From assembly GCF_000012985.1 (NCBI RefSeq), contig NC_007645.1, forward strand, positions 3,192,501-3,256,500: 64,000 bases of DNA, in the 5' to 3' direction. How positions within the stretch are numbered: the first letter of the stretch is position 1; each line of letters starts with the position of its first letter. This document shows positions 25,600 to 34,597 of the stretch, one piece after another. This stretch comes from Hahella chejuensis KCTC 2396 (GTDB lineage Bacteria; Pseudomonadota; Gammaproteobacteria; Pseudomonadales; Oleiphilaceae). The position numbers and the translations under genes are program-made. The notes below the pieces were generated by a model. That model searched no databases, had not been told where the DNA came from, and worked only from the letters and a program-made list of their open reading frames with translations.

Positions 25600-26589
25600 T
25601 CAGGCGGTGCGGGCCAGCGGCGTGGTTTTGTTCTGCGCCAGTGCGTGGCAGGCAGCCAGTTGCGTGGCGCCGAGCCGCGTCAGGGGCGGAAGGGCGGTCT
25701 CGCAGGTGGGCTTTTGCAAGTCGCAGCGCTCCCGGAACGGACAGCCTTTACTGTTGATCAGCGCGTTGGGCGGATTGCCGGGAATGGTGGGCAGGCGCGG
25801 CATATCCTCGGTAATCGAGGGAATCGCCTTCAGCAGTCCCTGGGTGTAAGGATGAGCCGGGCGCTCGAATAGCGTCTCGGTATCCGCCTCTTCCATCTTG
25901 CGGCCGCCGTACATCACCAGCACCCGGTCGCACATTTCCGCGACCACGCCCATATCGTGGGTGATCAGCAGGATCGCGGTATTGAACTCGCCCTGCAGCT
26001 CCCACAGCAGCGACAGAATCTGCGCCTGCACGGTGACGTCCAGGGCGGTGGTGGGTTCGTCGGCAATCAACAGTTCCGGACGGCACAGCAGCGCCATGGC
26101 GATCATGATGCGCTGGCGCATGCCCCCGGACAGCTCGTGGGGATACTGCCCCATGCGCGTCTGCGGCGAGGGGATGCGCACCGCATCCAGCATGCGGATG
26201 GATTCCGCCCGCGCCGCCGCTTTGCTCATGCCCTTATGAATCATCAGCACTTCGGTAAGCTGCTTGTCGATCTTCAGGAAGGGGTGCAGAGAGGTCATCG
26301 GGTCTTGGAAAATCATGCCGATTTTTTCCGCCCGGATGCGGTTCAACTGGCGTTTGGACATGGCCAGCAGATTTTCGCCATGAAAGTTGGCGGCGCCGGA
26401 AACTTCTCCGTTGTCAGCGGTCAGTCCCATCAGGGCGAACACCGACTGGCTTTTACCGGAGCCGGACTCGCCGACAATGCCGAGGGTTTCACCGGCGCGC
26501 ACGGTGAAGGAAAGATCGCTGACCGCCTGCACCAGTCCGTCCGGCGTCGCGAAGCGAACATTCATGTTTTCAACGGATAAAATGGTCAT
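25600..26589 (-). CDS. oppD: Oligopeptide ABC transporter ATP-binding protein
   Basis: The true start is ATG 26589, with AGGAG five bases upstream; the longer frame from 26679 would overlap oppC. The 329-residue protein has Walker A GESGSGKSQ (final Ser-Gln in place of the usual Ser/Thr), signature LSGGMRQRIMIAMAL, and Walker B LLIADEPTTALDV. A C-terminal CPFRERCDLQKPTC segment matches the OppD/DppD family. It is the ATPase partner of OppF. The order A-B-C-D-F is standard. Confidence 0.93.
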   Translation of the reverse strand: MTILSVENMNVRFATPDGLVQAVSDLSFTVRAGETLGIVGESGSGKSQSVFALMGLTADNGEVSGAANFHGENLLAMSKRQLNRIRAEKIGMIFQDPMTSLHPFLKIDKQLTEVLMIHKGMSKAAARAESIRMLDAVRIPSPQTRMGQYPHELSGGMRQRIMIAMALLCRPELLIADEPTTALDVTVQAQILSLLWELQGEFNTAILLITHDMGVVAEMCDRVLVMYGGRKMEEADTETLFERPAHPYTQGLLKAIPSITEDMPRLPTIPGNPPNALINSKGCPFRERCDLQKPTCETALPPLTRLGATQLAACHALAQNKTTPLARTA

Positions 26590-26659
26590 GAGAGCTCCTG
26601 GCGCTTGCTGGATAATTGCTTTTTTATTGGATGCATGAGAGGTCCGGGGCGCATGAGAG

Positions 26660-27592
26660 TTAGCGGTCCTTCGGGTCAAGGGCGTCGCGCAGGCCGTCGC
26701 CGATGAAGTTGAAGCAGAACAGGGTGGCGACCAGAAACAGAGACGGAAACATCAGCAGCCACAGCGCCACGTCAATGGTCTTCGCCCCTTCCGCGATGAG
26801 AATTCCCCAGCTGGTGTCCGGCGGCTGCACGCCCAGTCCCAGAAAACTCAGGAAGGATTCAAACATAATGAAGCCCGGAACCATCAGCGAGGAATACACC
26901 ATCACAATGCCCAGCACGTTGGGCAGCACATGACGACGCACGATGGTGAGTTTGGACACGCCGATGGAGTGCGCCGCTTCGATAAACTCGCGTCGCTTGA
27001 TGCTGAAGGTGACGCCGCGCACCACGCGGGCGATGTTGAGCCAGGACACCATGCCGATGACGATAAATATCAGATAGATATTGTTGCCGAACAACGTGAC
27101 GAACAGGATCACCATGAACATGAACGGCACGGAATCCAGCACTTCGATCACGCGCATCATGACGCTGTCCACCAGCCCGCCCACATAGCCGGAAATAGCG
27201 CCCCAGACCGTGCCGATCACCACCGCCACCAGCGCGCCCATAAAACCCACCATGATGGACAGGCGACCGCCTTGCATGGTGCGGGCGAACAGGTCCTGGC
27301 CCAGATCGTCGGTACCGAAATAATGCCCGGTTTCCAGGGAGGGCTTGCCCAGCTCGTAAGGATCGGCCACCACATTCCAATCGATTTCATCGTGGCTGAA
27401 AGGCGCGACGTGCGGCCCGACCACAATGCAAGCGACGATAAACAATAAGACGTAAACCGACGTCATGGCGGCGCGGTTCTTGCGAAAGCGCATCCAGGCG
27501 TCCTGCCACAGGCTGCGTCCCGCCACGGCCTCGACATGGTCCGACACCTGATCGGCGAACAGCTGCGGGTCGATTTTTCTGGTTGTCAGCAC
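26660..27592 (-). CDS. oppC: Oligopeptide ABC transporter permease
   Basis: A 310-residue inner-membrane permease with the cytoplasmic N-terminal segment, a first helix near residues 44-64 and the remaining helices in the C-terminal two thirds. The EAA coupling loop reads REFIEAAHSIGVSKLTIVRRH. Family landmarks include YFGTDDLGQDLFAR and LGVQPPDTSWG. The start is GTG 27592, directly behind TAGGAGG, nine bases past the oppB stop, so the two are translationally close. Confidence 0.93.
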   Translation of the reverse strand: MLTTRKIDPQLFADQVSDHVEAVAGRSLWQDAWMRFRKNRAAMTSVYVLLFIVACIVVGPHVAPFSHDEIDWNVVADPYELGKPSLETGHYFGTDDLGQDLFARTMQGGRLSIMVGFMGALVAVVIGTVWGAISGYVGGLVDSVMMRVIEVLDSVPFMFMVILFVTLFGNNIYLIFIVIGMVSWLNIARVVRGVTFSIKRREFIEAAHSIGVSKLTIVRRHVLPNVLGIVMVYSSLMVPGFIMFESFLSFLGLGVQPPDTSWGILIAEGAKTIDVALWLLMFPSLFLVATLFCFNFIGDGLRDALDPKDR

Positions 27593-27601
27593 GACGGCCT
27601 C

Positions 27602-28522
27602 CTAAATGCGAATGCGCGGGTCGATGACGGTGTACAGCAGGTCCACCACCAGATTGAAAAAGATGGTCAGGGAAGCCACGATCAGGGTGATGCCCATCAC
27701 CAGACCGTAATCCCGGTTCAGCGCGCCGGAGACAAAGTGCTGTCCCATGCCGCCAGTGCCGAAGAAGATGTCGATAATCACCGAACCAGTAACGACCGCG
27801 ACGAAGGCGGGGCCCAGCATGGCCACCACGGGAATCAACGAGGGCCGCAAGGCGTGATGAAACAGCAGATAGGGCGTGGACAGTCCCTTGGCGATGGCGG
27901 TGCGGATATAAGGCTGGTTCAACGTCTCGATCATGGCGCCGCGCATGACCCGGGCGATGCTGGCCACAGAGCCGATGGCCAGGCTCAGCACGGGCAGGAT
28001 TAAAAAGGCCGTCTTGCCGCCTTCCCAGCCGCCGGCGGGCAGCCAGTCCAGCTGAATGGCGAAAATAGTGACCAGCACCGGCGCCAGCACGAAAGCGGGA
28101 ATCACCACGCCGGTCATGGACAGGGACATCAGGGCGTAATCCAGCTTGCTGTTGCGATTGAACGCCGCCAGGGTTCCCAGCAGCATGCCTACCGGCACGG
28201 AAATACAGAAAGACAACATGCCCAGCGTCGCCGACACCGGCCAGGACTGGCCCACCAGTTGCGTCACGGTGAAGTCCTGGTACACGAAACTCGGCCCCAG
28301 GTCGCCTTGTACGAAGTCGCGAATATAGATGAAAAACTGGGTGAAAAACGGCTCGTTCAGGTGATACTTGGCTTCAATATTGGCGCGCACGATTTCCGGC
28401 ATGGGGCGCTCCATGTCGAAGGGGCCGCCGGGAGCGATATGCATCAGCCAGAACGAGACCAGGGCGATGAACAACAGCGTCGGAATGGCGATCAGCAGGC
28501 GACGCAGAATGTATAGCAACAT
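27602..28522 (-). CDS. oppB: Oligopeptide ABC transporter permease
   Basis: A 306-residue permease with the N-terminal LLYILRRLLIAIPTLLFIAL helix and the characteristic AP(G)GPFD after it. The coupling loop is MIETLNQPYIRTAIAKGLST, typical of OppB/DppB. It pairs with OppC to form the membrane channel. The oppA-oppB gap of 84 bases holds a terminator-like hairpin, the common way to make more binding protein than permease. Confidence 0.93.
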   Translation of the reverse strand: MLLYILRRLLIAIPTLLFIALVSFWLMHIAPGGPFDMERPMPEIVRANIEAKYHLNEPFFTQFFIYIRDFVQGDLGPSFVYQDFTVTQLVGQSWPVSATLGMLSFCISVPVGMLLGTLAAFNRNSKLDYALMSLSMTGVVIPAFVLAPVLVTIFAIQLDWLPAGGWEGGKTAFLILPVLSLAIGSVASIARVMRGAMIETLNQPYIRTAIAKGLSTPYLLFHHALRPSLIPVVAMLGPAFVAVVTGSVIIDIFFGTGGMGQHFVSGALNRDYGLVMGITLIVASLTIFFNLVVDLLYTVIDPRIRI

Positions 28523-28551
28523 AATGACGCTCTCAGGAATCCGTTAAAAAA

Positions 28552-28591
28552 GGCCTGGAGGCGCCGGCTCTGTACTTCCGACATCCAGGCC
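28552..28591 (-). terminator. Attenuator-like hairpin between oppA and oppB
   Basis: On the minus strand GGCCTGGA pairs with TCCAGGCC and is followed by a run of six T. It lies between the oppA stop and the oppB start, so transcripts would partly end here, giving excess OppA. Confidence 0.65.
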
Positions 28592-28606
28592 AAGAGATCG
28601 CCCACT

Positions 28607-30223
28607 TTAATGGGCTTTCACATACACGTTCTTGCGGTAGTAAGAGGCTTCCGGATTGGTGCGTTCATAACCGCCGATGTAAGGCTTGATCAGGTATTGA
28701 TCATTGCCGTAGCGGTACAGCGGGATGATCGCCATGTCATTGATCAGCAGGGTCTCCGCCTGACGGTATTCCTTGGAGGGATCGCTCAGCACTTTGGAGG
28801 CTTGCATGAGTTGGTCGTAGCGCGGGTTGCTGTATTTGGAGTCGTTGAACTCGCCAGTGGACACAAATACGTCCAGCCAGGAGGAGGCTTCGTTATAGTC
28901 GGCGACCCAGCCGCCGCGGTGAATGTCGCCGGTATCTTTCAAGGCGTAGAACACCTTCGGCTCCAGTTGCTTGATCTCCACCTGCACGCCCAGCACGCTC
29001 TTCCACATGCCCGCCATGGCGGTGGCGATCTTCACGTCCGTGGAGAAGGTAGGAACGGTGAAGGTCAGTTTCAGCGGCTTGTCCTTGCTATAGCCTGCTT
29101 CCGTCAGTAGTTGTTTGGCCTTTTCGTTGCGCTGCTTCTGGGTCCAGGTCGCGTACTCTGGCGTGTAAGGCTTGTAGCCGTCGGTTTGCGGCGGCACCAG
29201 CGTGTACATGGGAACGCCGCCGTTATTTAGAATCGCGTTAGTCATAATGTCGCGATCGATGGCGTAGGACAGCGCAGTGCGCACGCGCACGTCCTTGGTA
29301 GGTCCGGCGACGGTGTTCATATAGTAGTAGACGGAACCCAGGGAGGCGCTGGTGTTGGCCACTTCTTCAGGGAATTTCTTGAGCAGTTGCTTCTTCTGTG
29401 CGGAAGGAATGGACAGGGCCTGATCGATCTCGCCGGCCAGATAGCGGTTCAACGCCACATTGGCGTCGCCGATGGGCAGCCAGGTGATCTTTTCCAGCAC
29501 TACATTATCCGCATCCCAATAATGAGGGTTTTTCTTCAGCACCATTTTTTCGTTCACTTTCCACTCGGACACAATAAAGGCGCCGTTGGTGACGATATTC
29601 GCCGGCTGGGTCCACGCAGCGCCGTATTTCTCCACGGTCGCCTTATGCAGGGGGACCAGCACGGGATGGCTGATGAGTTTGAGAAAGAAAGGAACGGATT
29701 GCTCCAGGGTGACTTCAAAGGTGTAATCATCCACCGCGCGCACGCCCAGGGTCGCGGGGTCCGCTTCGCCTTTCATGATCTGCGCCGAATTCTTGATTTT
29801 CGGCATGGCGGCGAACCAGGCGTAGGGCGAGGCGGTTTTGGGATCGAGCAGACGGCGCCAGCTATAAACGAAATCATGCGCGGTCACCGGATCGCCGTTC
29901 GACCATTCGGAGCGCCGCAGTTTGAAGGTATAAACGGTGTTGTCGTCGTTCGCCGACCAGCTTTCCGCCACACCGGGAATGGTTTTACCGGTCTTATCCT
30001 GAATAGCCAGCCCCTCAAACAGATCGCGACCCAGATTGAAAGCAGGCTCCGCCGCATACTTGGCGGGATCGACGGAAGTAACCTCTCCGCCGTTATTCAG
30101 GGTGATCTCCTGACTGGCCGCGAGTTGAGTTCCTGGAGGGTAAGGCTTCGCCACCGCGCTTACCATAAACACGCTGCTCATCAGAGAAATAGCGCCCAGC
30201 ATCAGTAGTTTGCTTATCTTCAT
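28607..30223 (-). CDS. oppA: Periplasmic oligopeptide-binding protein
   Basis: A 538-residue family 5 binding protein with signal peptide (about 1-25, cleavage near AVA-KPY). Landmarks are EVTSVDPAKYAAEPAFNLGR, ALSIPSAQKKQLLKKFPEEV, and DRDIMTNAILNNGGVPMYT. It captures peptides in the periplasm for OppBCDF. It is the first gene of the operon, with an operator-like palindrome 46 bases upstream of its start. Sequence is close to the E. coli OppA/MppA type, so sequence-independent binding of short peptides is probable. Confidence 0.93.
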   Translation of the reverse strand: MKISKLLMLGAISLMSSVFMVSAVAKPYPPGTQLAASQEITLNNGGEVTSVDPAKYAAEPAFNLGRDLFEGLAIQDKTGKTIPGVAESWSANDDNTVYTFKLRRSEWSNGDPVTAHDFVYSWRRLLDPKTASPYAWFAAMPKIKNSAQIMKGEADPATLGVRAVDDYTFEVTLEQSVPFFLKLISHPVLVPLHKATVEKYGAAWTQPANIVTNGAFIVSEWKVNEKMVLKKNPHYWDADNVVLEKITWLPIGDANVALNRYLAGEIDQALSIPSAQKKQLLKKFPEEVANTSASLGSVYYYMNTVAGPTKDVRVRTALSYAIDRDIMTNAILNNGGVPMYTLVPPQTDGYKPYTPEYATWTQKQRNEKAKQLLTEAGYSKDKPLKLTFTVPTFSTDVKIATAMAGMWKSVLGVQVEIKQLEPKVFYALKDTGDIHRGGWVADYNEASSWLDVFVSTGEFNDSKYSNPRYDQLMQASKVLSDPSKEYRQAETLLINDMAIIPLYRYGNDQYLIKPYIGGYERTNPEASYYRKNVYVKAH

Positions 30224-30264
30224 GACTACCTCGTCATATTATTTTCGTTATGCAACGACGAAAT

Positions 30265-30284
30265 GTATATTGTATACAATTTGT
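30265..30284. promoter_or_regulatory. Palindromic operator-like site upstream of oppA
   Basis: GTATATTGTATACAATTTGT contains the perfect dyad ATTGTATACAAT (30269-30280), located about 46 bases upstream of the oppA start. A nearly identical 20-base perfect palindrome stands at 63869-63888 before the dapA-like gene. The form TTGTATACAA fits sites of GntR-family (FadR/FCD) repressors. Confidence 0.7.
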
Positions 30285-30415
30285 TCTCAATAGCCTTTGA
30301 AGACCTCAATATGAAGGATCAGAATCAGAGCTTGGCGGTCTCAGAAAGTGAGACTGGTTGGGGAGTTGGGATTGGCTGTGGTTGAATAGCTAATCAAAAC
30401 TTTAGGTGGCCGCCG

Positions 30416-30865
30416 TTGAAAGTATATTTCGAGAATATTGAGCATGGCTGGGTGGATTTTCGACTTGAAGCAAATGGAAAGAACCAAATCCATGAAGGTT
30501 TTTCCTATACCCCTTACGACTCCTTTTTAGAGCTGGTTGACGCCCTGTTTGACATGAAGTCCCAGCAGTGGCCTGTGCAAAAGAAAGCCACTTTTAATAC
30601 TGAGCCATATGAATATGAATTTCACTTCAAAAAAGAGAATGAAAAAGTTCACCTAAATATAGTTGGTTATCCTGACCATCGAAGAATGGACAAATCTGAG
30701 ACTATTTACGCAGCCGAAGGAACGTACGAAGAGATCTGCCTCCCGTTTTGGCGGGGCCTGCGTAGACTTCAAGGGATGCACAGCGCAGAAGAACTTGATA
30801 AAAGGTGGCAAAGGTCATTTCCTTCGTCAGAAATTGATGCTTTGACCAGGTTGTTGAAAGGATAG
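30416..30865 (+). CDS. Hypothetical protein, 149 aa
   Basis: The likely start is TTG 30416, without a clear ribosome site. The product is soluble, acidic and rich in aromatic residues (IEHGWVDFRLEANGKN; YEYEFHFKKENEKVHLNIVG). A Trp-Asp strand at the N terminus suggests a beta sheet. It is AT-rich relative to the opp genes and is the first of three consecutive small unknown genes (30416, 31029, 31496) on one strand. No family is recognised; the sizes resemble immunity proteins. Confidence 0.5.
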   Translation: MKVYFENIEHGWVDFRLEANGKNQIHEGFSYTPYDSFLELVDALFDMKSQQWPVQKKATFNTEPYEYEFHFKKENEKVHLNIVGYPDHRRMDKSETIYAAEGTYEEICLPFWRGLRRLQGMHSAEELDKRWQRSFPSSEIDALTRLLKG

Positions 30866-31028
30866 CGGCTAAGGGCTGTGTTATACCGTTTCCCATTGGA
30901 TTATGTGGGCGATGGTGGTCAAGGCGTTTGAAGTCGATCCTTACAAGCCGGCATTTTATTTTTTATCGCGAGCTGAGTTTCTATTCTTTTAATGGGTCTT
31001 TATAGGAAGACCGGATAAGAGCTGGTTT

Positions 31029-31409
31029 ATGAGCACATACGTATTCGCCTTCATTGAAATTAATCACAACGGGGAGTGGATCATTGCGGATAACCTCGTT
31101 GAAGATGAGGAGTATGAGGGTAAGCCGGTTCCGAAGAACGTCGCTCCATGGTGGTGGGGCAAGAGCGCATACGCAGACATTTACGAATTATCGGGTGAAA
31201 GGGGTTTCCCTGCTGACCTCAGCGCTGAGATGTTGAGCTTCATAAATGAGTACTGGCAGGATGCAAACCGGCCGTCGTGGCTGTTAATGTCGGAACTAAA
31301 ACTATTACAAGAAGACGCGAATGGCCGCTGCCCTGCTATAGACTTAATCCTGTTCCCAGGCGCCTTGCCAGACAGCGAAGTCAGGCTAGTGTTTTGGGCA
31401 GACCAGTGA
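31029..31409 (+). CDS. Hypothetical protein, 126 aa
   Basis: ATG 31029 opens MSTYVFAFIEINHNGEWI, a beta-strand-rich start followed by a Trp-rich segment (NVAPWWWGKSAYADIYEL) and LILFPGALPDSEVRLVFWAD at the end. It is soluble and acidic, without a signal peptide. The three-tryptophan run and the strand-turn-strand opening recall small single-domain proteins of phage or plasmid origin, but no family is recognised. It has no close coupling to its neighbours. Confidence 0.55.
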   Translation: MSTYVFAFIEINHNGEWIIADNLVEDEEYEGKPVPKNVAPWWWGKSAYADIYELSGERGFPADLSAEMLSFINEYWQDANRPSWLLMSELKLLQEDANGRCPAIDLILFPGALPDSEVRLVFWADQ

Positions 31410-31495
31410 GTCCACGTAAATTACGAAATCACGCGGGTCAACTTTCGCTGCATCAATGACTACTTGTACAGTGTTGGAGACTTTCACATTCAGTT

Positions 31496-31960
31496 ATGAA
31501 TCATGCCGAATTAATAGAAAAGCTCAAAAAGTCGGGATTCGAACAGCTAGGGACAGCAAGTGCTTTTGGGTACGCTGGTGAGTGGGTGATAGGGCTCATA
31601 GGGCTAAGCGGACGGTTTCAGCAAGCAGGGACAAAGGCTTTTGTAATTTGCGCAAGACCAATCAGCTTTGACTATATGGAAAGGCCGAAGGGGAAATACC
31701 ACGACGACCCCATGGAGTATCCATTTAAATTAACGCTGAATAGCTTTGGCGAAAAGTTAAAATACCAATCACAGCTATTGCGCTTCGAGCACTCAAGAAT
31801 TGATACCGAAGGCGATTGGTCAAAGGTTTTCGATTTTCTTGTAAGCGACCTGCCAGAATCACTTTCAAGTCTTGGCGTGTCAGGGTTGGTTCAGCAGATC
31901 AAAGAGATTAAAGAGCCTGGATATATAGAGAAAATATGGCTTGGAGAATTGGGGGCATAA
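31496..31960 (+). CDS. Hypothetical protein, 154 aa
   Basis: Starts at ATG 31496. The protein is soluble, beginning with a helix (MNHAELIEKLKKSGFEQLGT) and a glycine-rich strand (GEWVIGLIGLSGRFQQAG). A C-terminal helical part contains DLPESLSSLGVSGLVQQIKE. No family is recognised. It is the third unknown gene in the AT-rich patch between oppA and the sigma-54 regulator. Confidence 0.55.
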   Translation: MNHAELIEKLKKSGFEQLGTASAFGYAGEWVIGLIGLSGRFQQAGTKAFVICARPISFDYMERPKGKYHDDPMEYPFKLTLNSFGEKLKYQSQLLRFEHSRIDTEGDWSKVFDFLVSDLPESLSSLGVSGLVQQIKEIKEPGYIEKIWLGELGA

Positions 31961-32146
31961 GGCCACGGAGTAGCGCGCAGGATCTTGCTTCGGGCCCGTC
32001 TCGGCTGGACAGACGAAGAAATGCTGCTGAATGTCTAATAAAGGCTTTGCATGTCGTTGGCTTCCGAGGATTTGGTCTAGCCTTTTAGGTAACTGGAATT
32101 TGTTTGGGTCAGAAGTGAAAACTCACCCATCTTGGAGGTGAACGGA

Positions 32147-33637
32147 ATGACGCAACTGACGATTCCTTCTCACGAGCGGAAGTTGCTTGAAGGGCTGGCG
32201 CGGTCGATTCCCCTGAATCCCTTTGGCGGTGAGCGCATTCCGCAGTTGGCTGAGTTGATCGGGGTTTCGTCTCCGCCATCGGAAGGCGCGCTCGTTGACT
32301 GGCTGGATCAACGCATCAGCGCCTTGCGCGCTTTAGGCGGAAATCGTATTAACGATTTTCCTCTGGCGGACCAGGCGTTGGTCACCATGCTCTATCTCTA
32401 TCGTCAATACCACAGAGCGTTCCCTGCACTGGATCGTCTGATCGCCGATGAGTTGCAAGGTAAAAAGTACGATGTCGCCCCTCTGGCGGAGATCCGGGAT
32501 AATCTCGAAAAAAAAGGATTCACTGCCGCGCAGGCGGATCATTACCTGGCGCTGTTCTATCAGTTTCGACGCACCTTTCATTTCATTCTCGACGCTCTTG
32601 TAGGCGAAGCGCCCTGTATTAACGAATTACGGGCGTCTTTGTGGAACAACATATTCACCAGTGATCTGCTTCTTTATGAGCGCCACTTATGCCGGCGGAT
32701 GCGTGACTTCTCAACGCTGCTATTGGGCGAAACCGGAGTCGGGAAAGGGACCGCCGCTGCGGCGATCGGACGTTCTGGATATATTCCCTACGACCGCTTT
32801 ACTGGTAGATTTGTCGAACCCTTACAAGCGGCTTTCGTGGCGGTGAATCTTTCTCAATTCCCTGAAAGTCTGATTGAATCCGCTCTGTTTGGACATCGCA
32901 AAGGCGCTTTTACTGGCGCAATCGCCAACCATTACGGCGTCTTCGGGCGTTGCAGCGCATACGGCGCTTTGTTTTTGGATGAAATAGGAGAGCTGAGCGT
33001 ATCTATTCAGATCAAACTGCTGCAGGTCTTGCAGGAGCGTTGTTACACGCCCTTGGGCAGTCAGCAGGCGCAGCAATTCAGCGGCAGAGTCATCGCGGCC
33101 GCCAACCGGCCGTTGCAAGAACTGCGGGCGGAGGGGCTGCGGGATGACTTCTATCATCGCCTGTGTTCGGATGTCATTATTCTTCCCCCTTTACGTCAGC
33201 GCCTTCAGGAATACCCCGGAGAGATGGCGTTGCTGGCGGATCTGACGTTGCAACGGCTGCTCGGTGAGCAGGATAGAAAGCTGAGCGCCTACGTGCAGGA
33301 GGTTCTCCATCGAGATGTTCCTGAGGATTATGGTTGGCCTGGTAACGTGCGCGAGCTGGAACAGGCGGTCAGGCGAATTCTGTTGACCGGGCGCTATCTC
33401 AACGACAACGGAAGCCTTCACGCGGAAGTCGCGACGCCAATAACCTCAGAAAACCTCTTGCGCCTGCAGGAAGCCTTGCAATGCGGATCGCTGTCGGCCT
33501 CGGAGCTGTTGGCGCAGTACTGTGCGCATTTGTATCAACAACTGGGCGCTTATCAGGATGTGGCGCGCCGAACGGGTTTGGATTGGCGCACCGTTAAGCG
33601 GTACGTGCAGGAAGCTGTTAATCAGACAGACAAATAG
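32147..33637 (+). CDS. Sigma-54-dependent transcriptional activator
   Basis: The start is ATG 32147, with TTGGAGG eight bases upstream; the frame from 32132 has no site. The 496-residue protein has an N-terminal domain of about 170 residues of unknown type with no receiver aspartate motif, then an AAA+ domain with Walker A GETGVGKG (194-201), the sigma-54 contact loop GAFTGA (253-258) and Walker B ALFLDEIG (274-281). The C-terminal Fis-like helix-turn-helix (YQDVARRTGLDWRTVKRYVQ) binds an enhancer. The gene stops inside copy C of the two-hairpin repeat, whose first arm encodes the end of the protein. It likely activates the adjacent genes from 33979. Confidence 0.92.
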   Translation: MTQLTIPSHERKLLEGLARSIPLNPFGGERIPQLAELIGVSSPPSEGALVDWLDQRISALRALGGNRINDFPLADQALVTMLYLYRQYHRAFPALDRLIADELQGKKYDVAPLAEIRDNLEKKGFTAAQADHYLALFYQFRRTFHFILDALVGEAPCINELRASLWNNIFTSDLLLYERHLCRRMRDFSTLLLGETGVGKGTAAAAIGRSGYIPYDRFTGRFVEPLQAAFVAVNLSQFPESLIESALFGHRKGAFTGAIANHYGVFGRCSAYGALFLDEIGELSVSIQIKLLQVLQERCYTPLGSQQAQQFSGRVIAAANRPLQELRAEGLRDDFYHRLCSDVIILPPLRQRLQEYPGEMALLADLTLQRLLGEQDRKLSAYVQEVLHRDVPEDYGWPGNVRELEQAVRRILLTGRYLNDNGSLHAEVATPITSENLLRLQEALQCGSLSASELLAQYCAHLYQQLGAYQDVARRTGLDWRTVKRYVQEAVNQTDK

Positions 33638-33688
33638 CTTCCTTCTATTTATCTGCAACGACAGGGCTGCGCATGCCAGGCCCTGTCT
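33618..33688. repeat. Two-hairpin dispersed repeat, copy C
   Basis: TTAATCAGACAGACAAATAG...CTATTTATCTG, then CAGGG...CCCTG. One mismatch (TATC for TGTC) lies in the first stem. The stop codon of the sigma-54 activator is the TAG in the first arm, so the last residues, NQTDK, come from the repeat. Orientation is opposite to copies A and B. The rest of 33689-33978 holds a sigma-54-type promoter and no gene. Confidence 0.85.
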
Positions 33689-33902
33689 CCCGCGGCTGGC
33701 CGCCGCGCAGGCGCATCCATGCGCCTGAGTATCAACATGTCAATATTATTGCCACGTTAATAATATAGCCTGCATTAGATGCCTGTTATGCCGACACTGG
33801 ATGTCTCCATTCTTGTTCGTTTTGACCCATTTTTTAAAACCACGTCCCTTAAAGAAATAGATAATTCAATAAAAACAACAGGCTATATCTGATCGCCAAG
33901 AC

Positions 33903-33918
33903 TGGCCCAACGCCTGCA
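33903..33918 (+). promoter_or_regulatory. Possible sigma-54 promoter (-24/-12)
   Basis: TGGCCCAACGCCTGCA has the invariant GG and GC at the right ten-base spacing and matches nine to ten positions of TGGCACGNNNNTTGCA. It lies about 60 bases before the methyltransferase start at 33979, so transcription would begin just upstream of the gene block. The adjacent sigma-54 activator supports the call. Confidence 0.5.
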
Positions 33919-33978
33919 ACAGGCAACAGTGCGAACGGCGGAGTGATCCGCAGTATTCAATCTGGACGGGAGAAGGCC

Positions 33979-34584
33979 ATGACATTCCTGATTGTTTTTA
34001 AGATGCTTTCCTGGTTAATCCTTAGCGTTTTCTTCTACTACGGTTACGACATGCGGCGACGCCCTGGCTGGCGCGAGCTGGCTCCAGGCAGGAGCACCCG
34101 GATAATGAAAAGCGCAGCTTTGACTCTGGGCGTCATACTGGTGACGGCAATCGCATGTCTCACACGGTTGAGACCGACGGACTACGTCGCGTTGTTATGT
34201 TTTCTGGCGGGCGCCTTACTGGTGCGTGAAGCGAAAAAAGAACTGGAGAAGAGTGGCGCCTTCACCTGGACCGGTTATGCGCTGGTCACACCGCACTTAG
34301 TAACCTCGGGTATCTACGCATGGCTGCGCCATCCCCTATATGCAGGCGTGCATCTGGTGGAGATCGGCGGCGCCTTGCTGGTTCTTCCTCATGCTTCGGA
34401 CTGGTTTCCGCAAGCCCATTTGGAGATAAGCCTTGGCCTGTCAGTGGCGTTGCTATACGCCATCTTTTTCAACTTGAAACAGGCCGCTCGCGAATCTCAG
34501 TTTTTGGCGCAGGTTTTTGGTGAGGAATACCGACGCTACGCCTCACGGGTCAGAGCGTTTATTCCCATCACCAAAGGTCACTAG
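33979..34584 (+). CDS. Integral-membrane isoprenylcysteine/phospholipid-type methyltransferase
   Basis: ATG 33979 is preceded by GGGAGAAGG, giving 201 residues. Four or so membrane helices are visible (about 3-21, 42-62, 70-90 and a long C-terminal pair). The motif LVTSGIYAWLRHPLYAGVHL followed later by RESQFLAQVFGEEYRRYASR is characteristic of the ICMT/PEMT-like family, membrane enzymes that methylate small or lipid acceptors with S-adenosylmethionine. The start of the next gene is 13 bases away, so they form one transcript. Confidence 0.85.
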   Translation: MTFLIVFKMLSWLILSVFFYYGYDMRRRPGWRELAPGRSTRIMKSAALTLGVILVTAIACLTRLRPTDYVALLCFLAGALLVREAKKELEKSGAFTWTGYALVTPHLVTSGIYAWLRHPLYAGVHLVEIGGALLVLPHASDWFPQAHLEISLGLSVALLYAIFFNLKQAARESQFLAQVFGEEYRRYASRVRAFIPITKGH

Positions 34585-34597
34585 AGGAGGATTGGCT

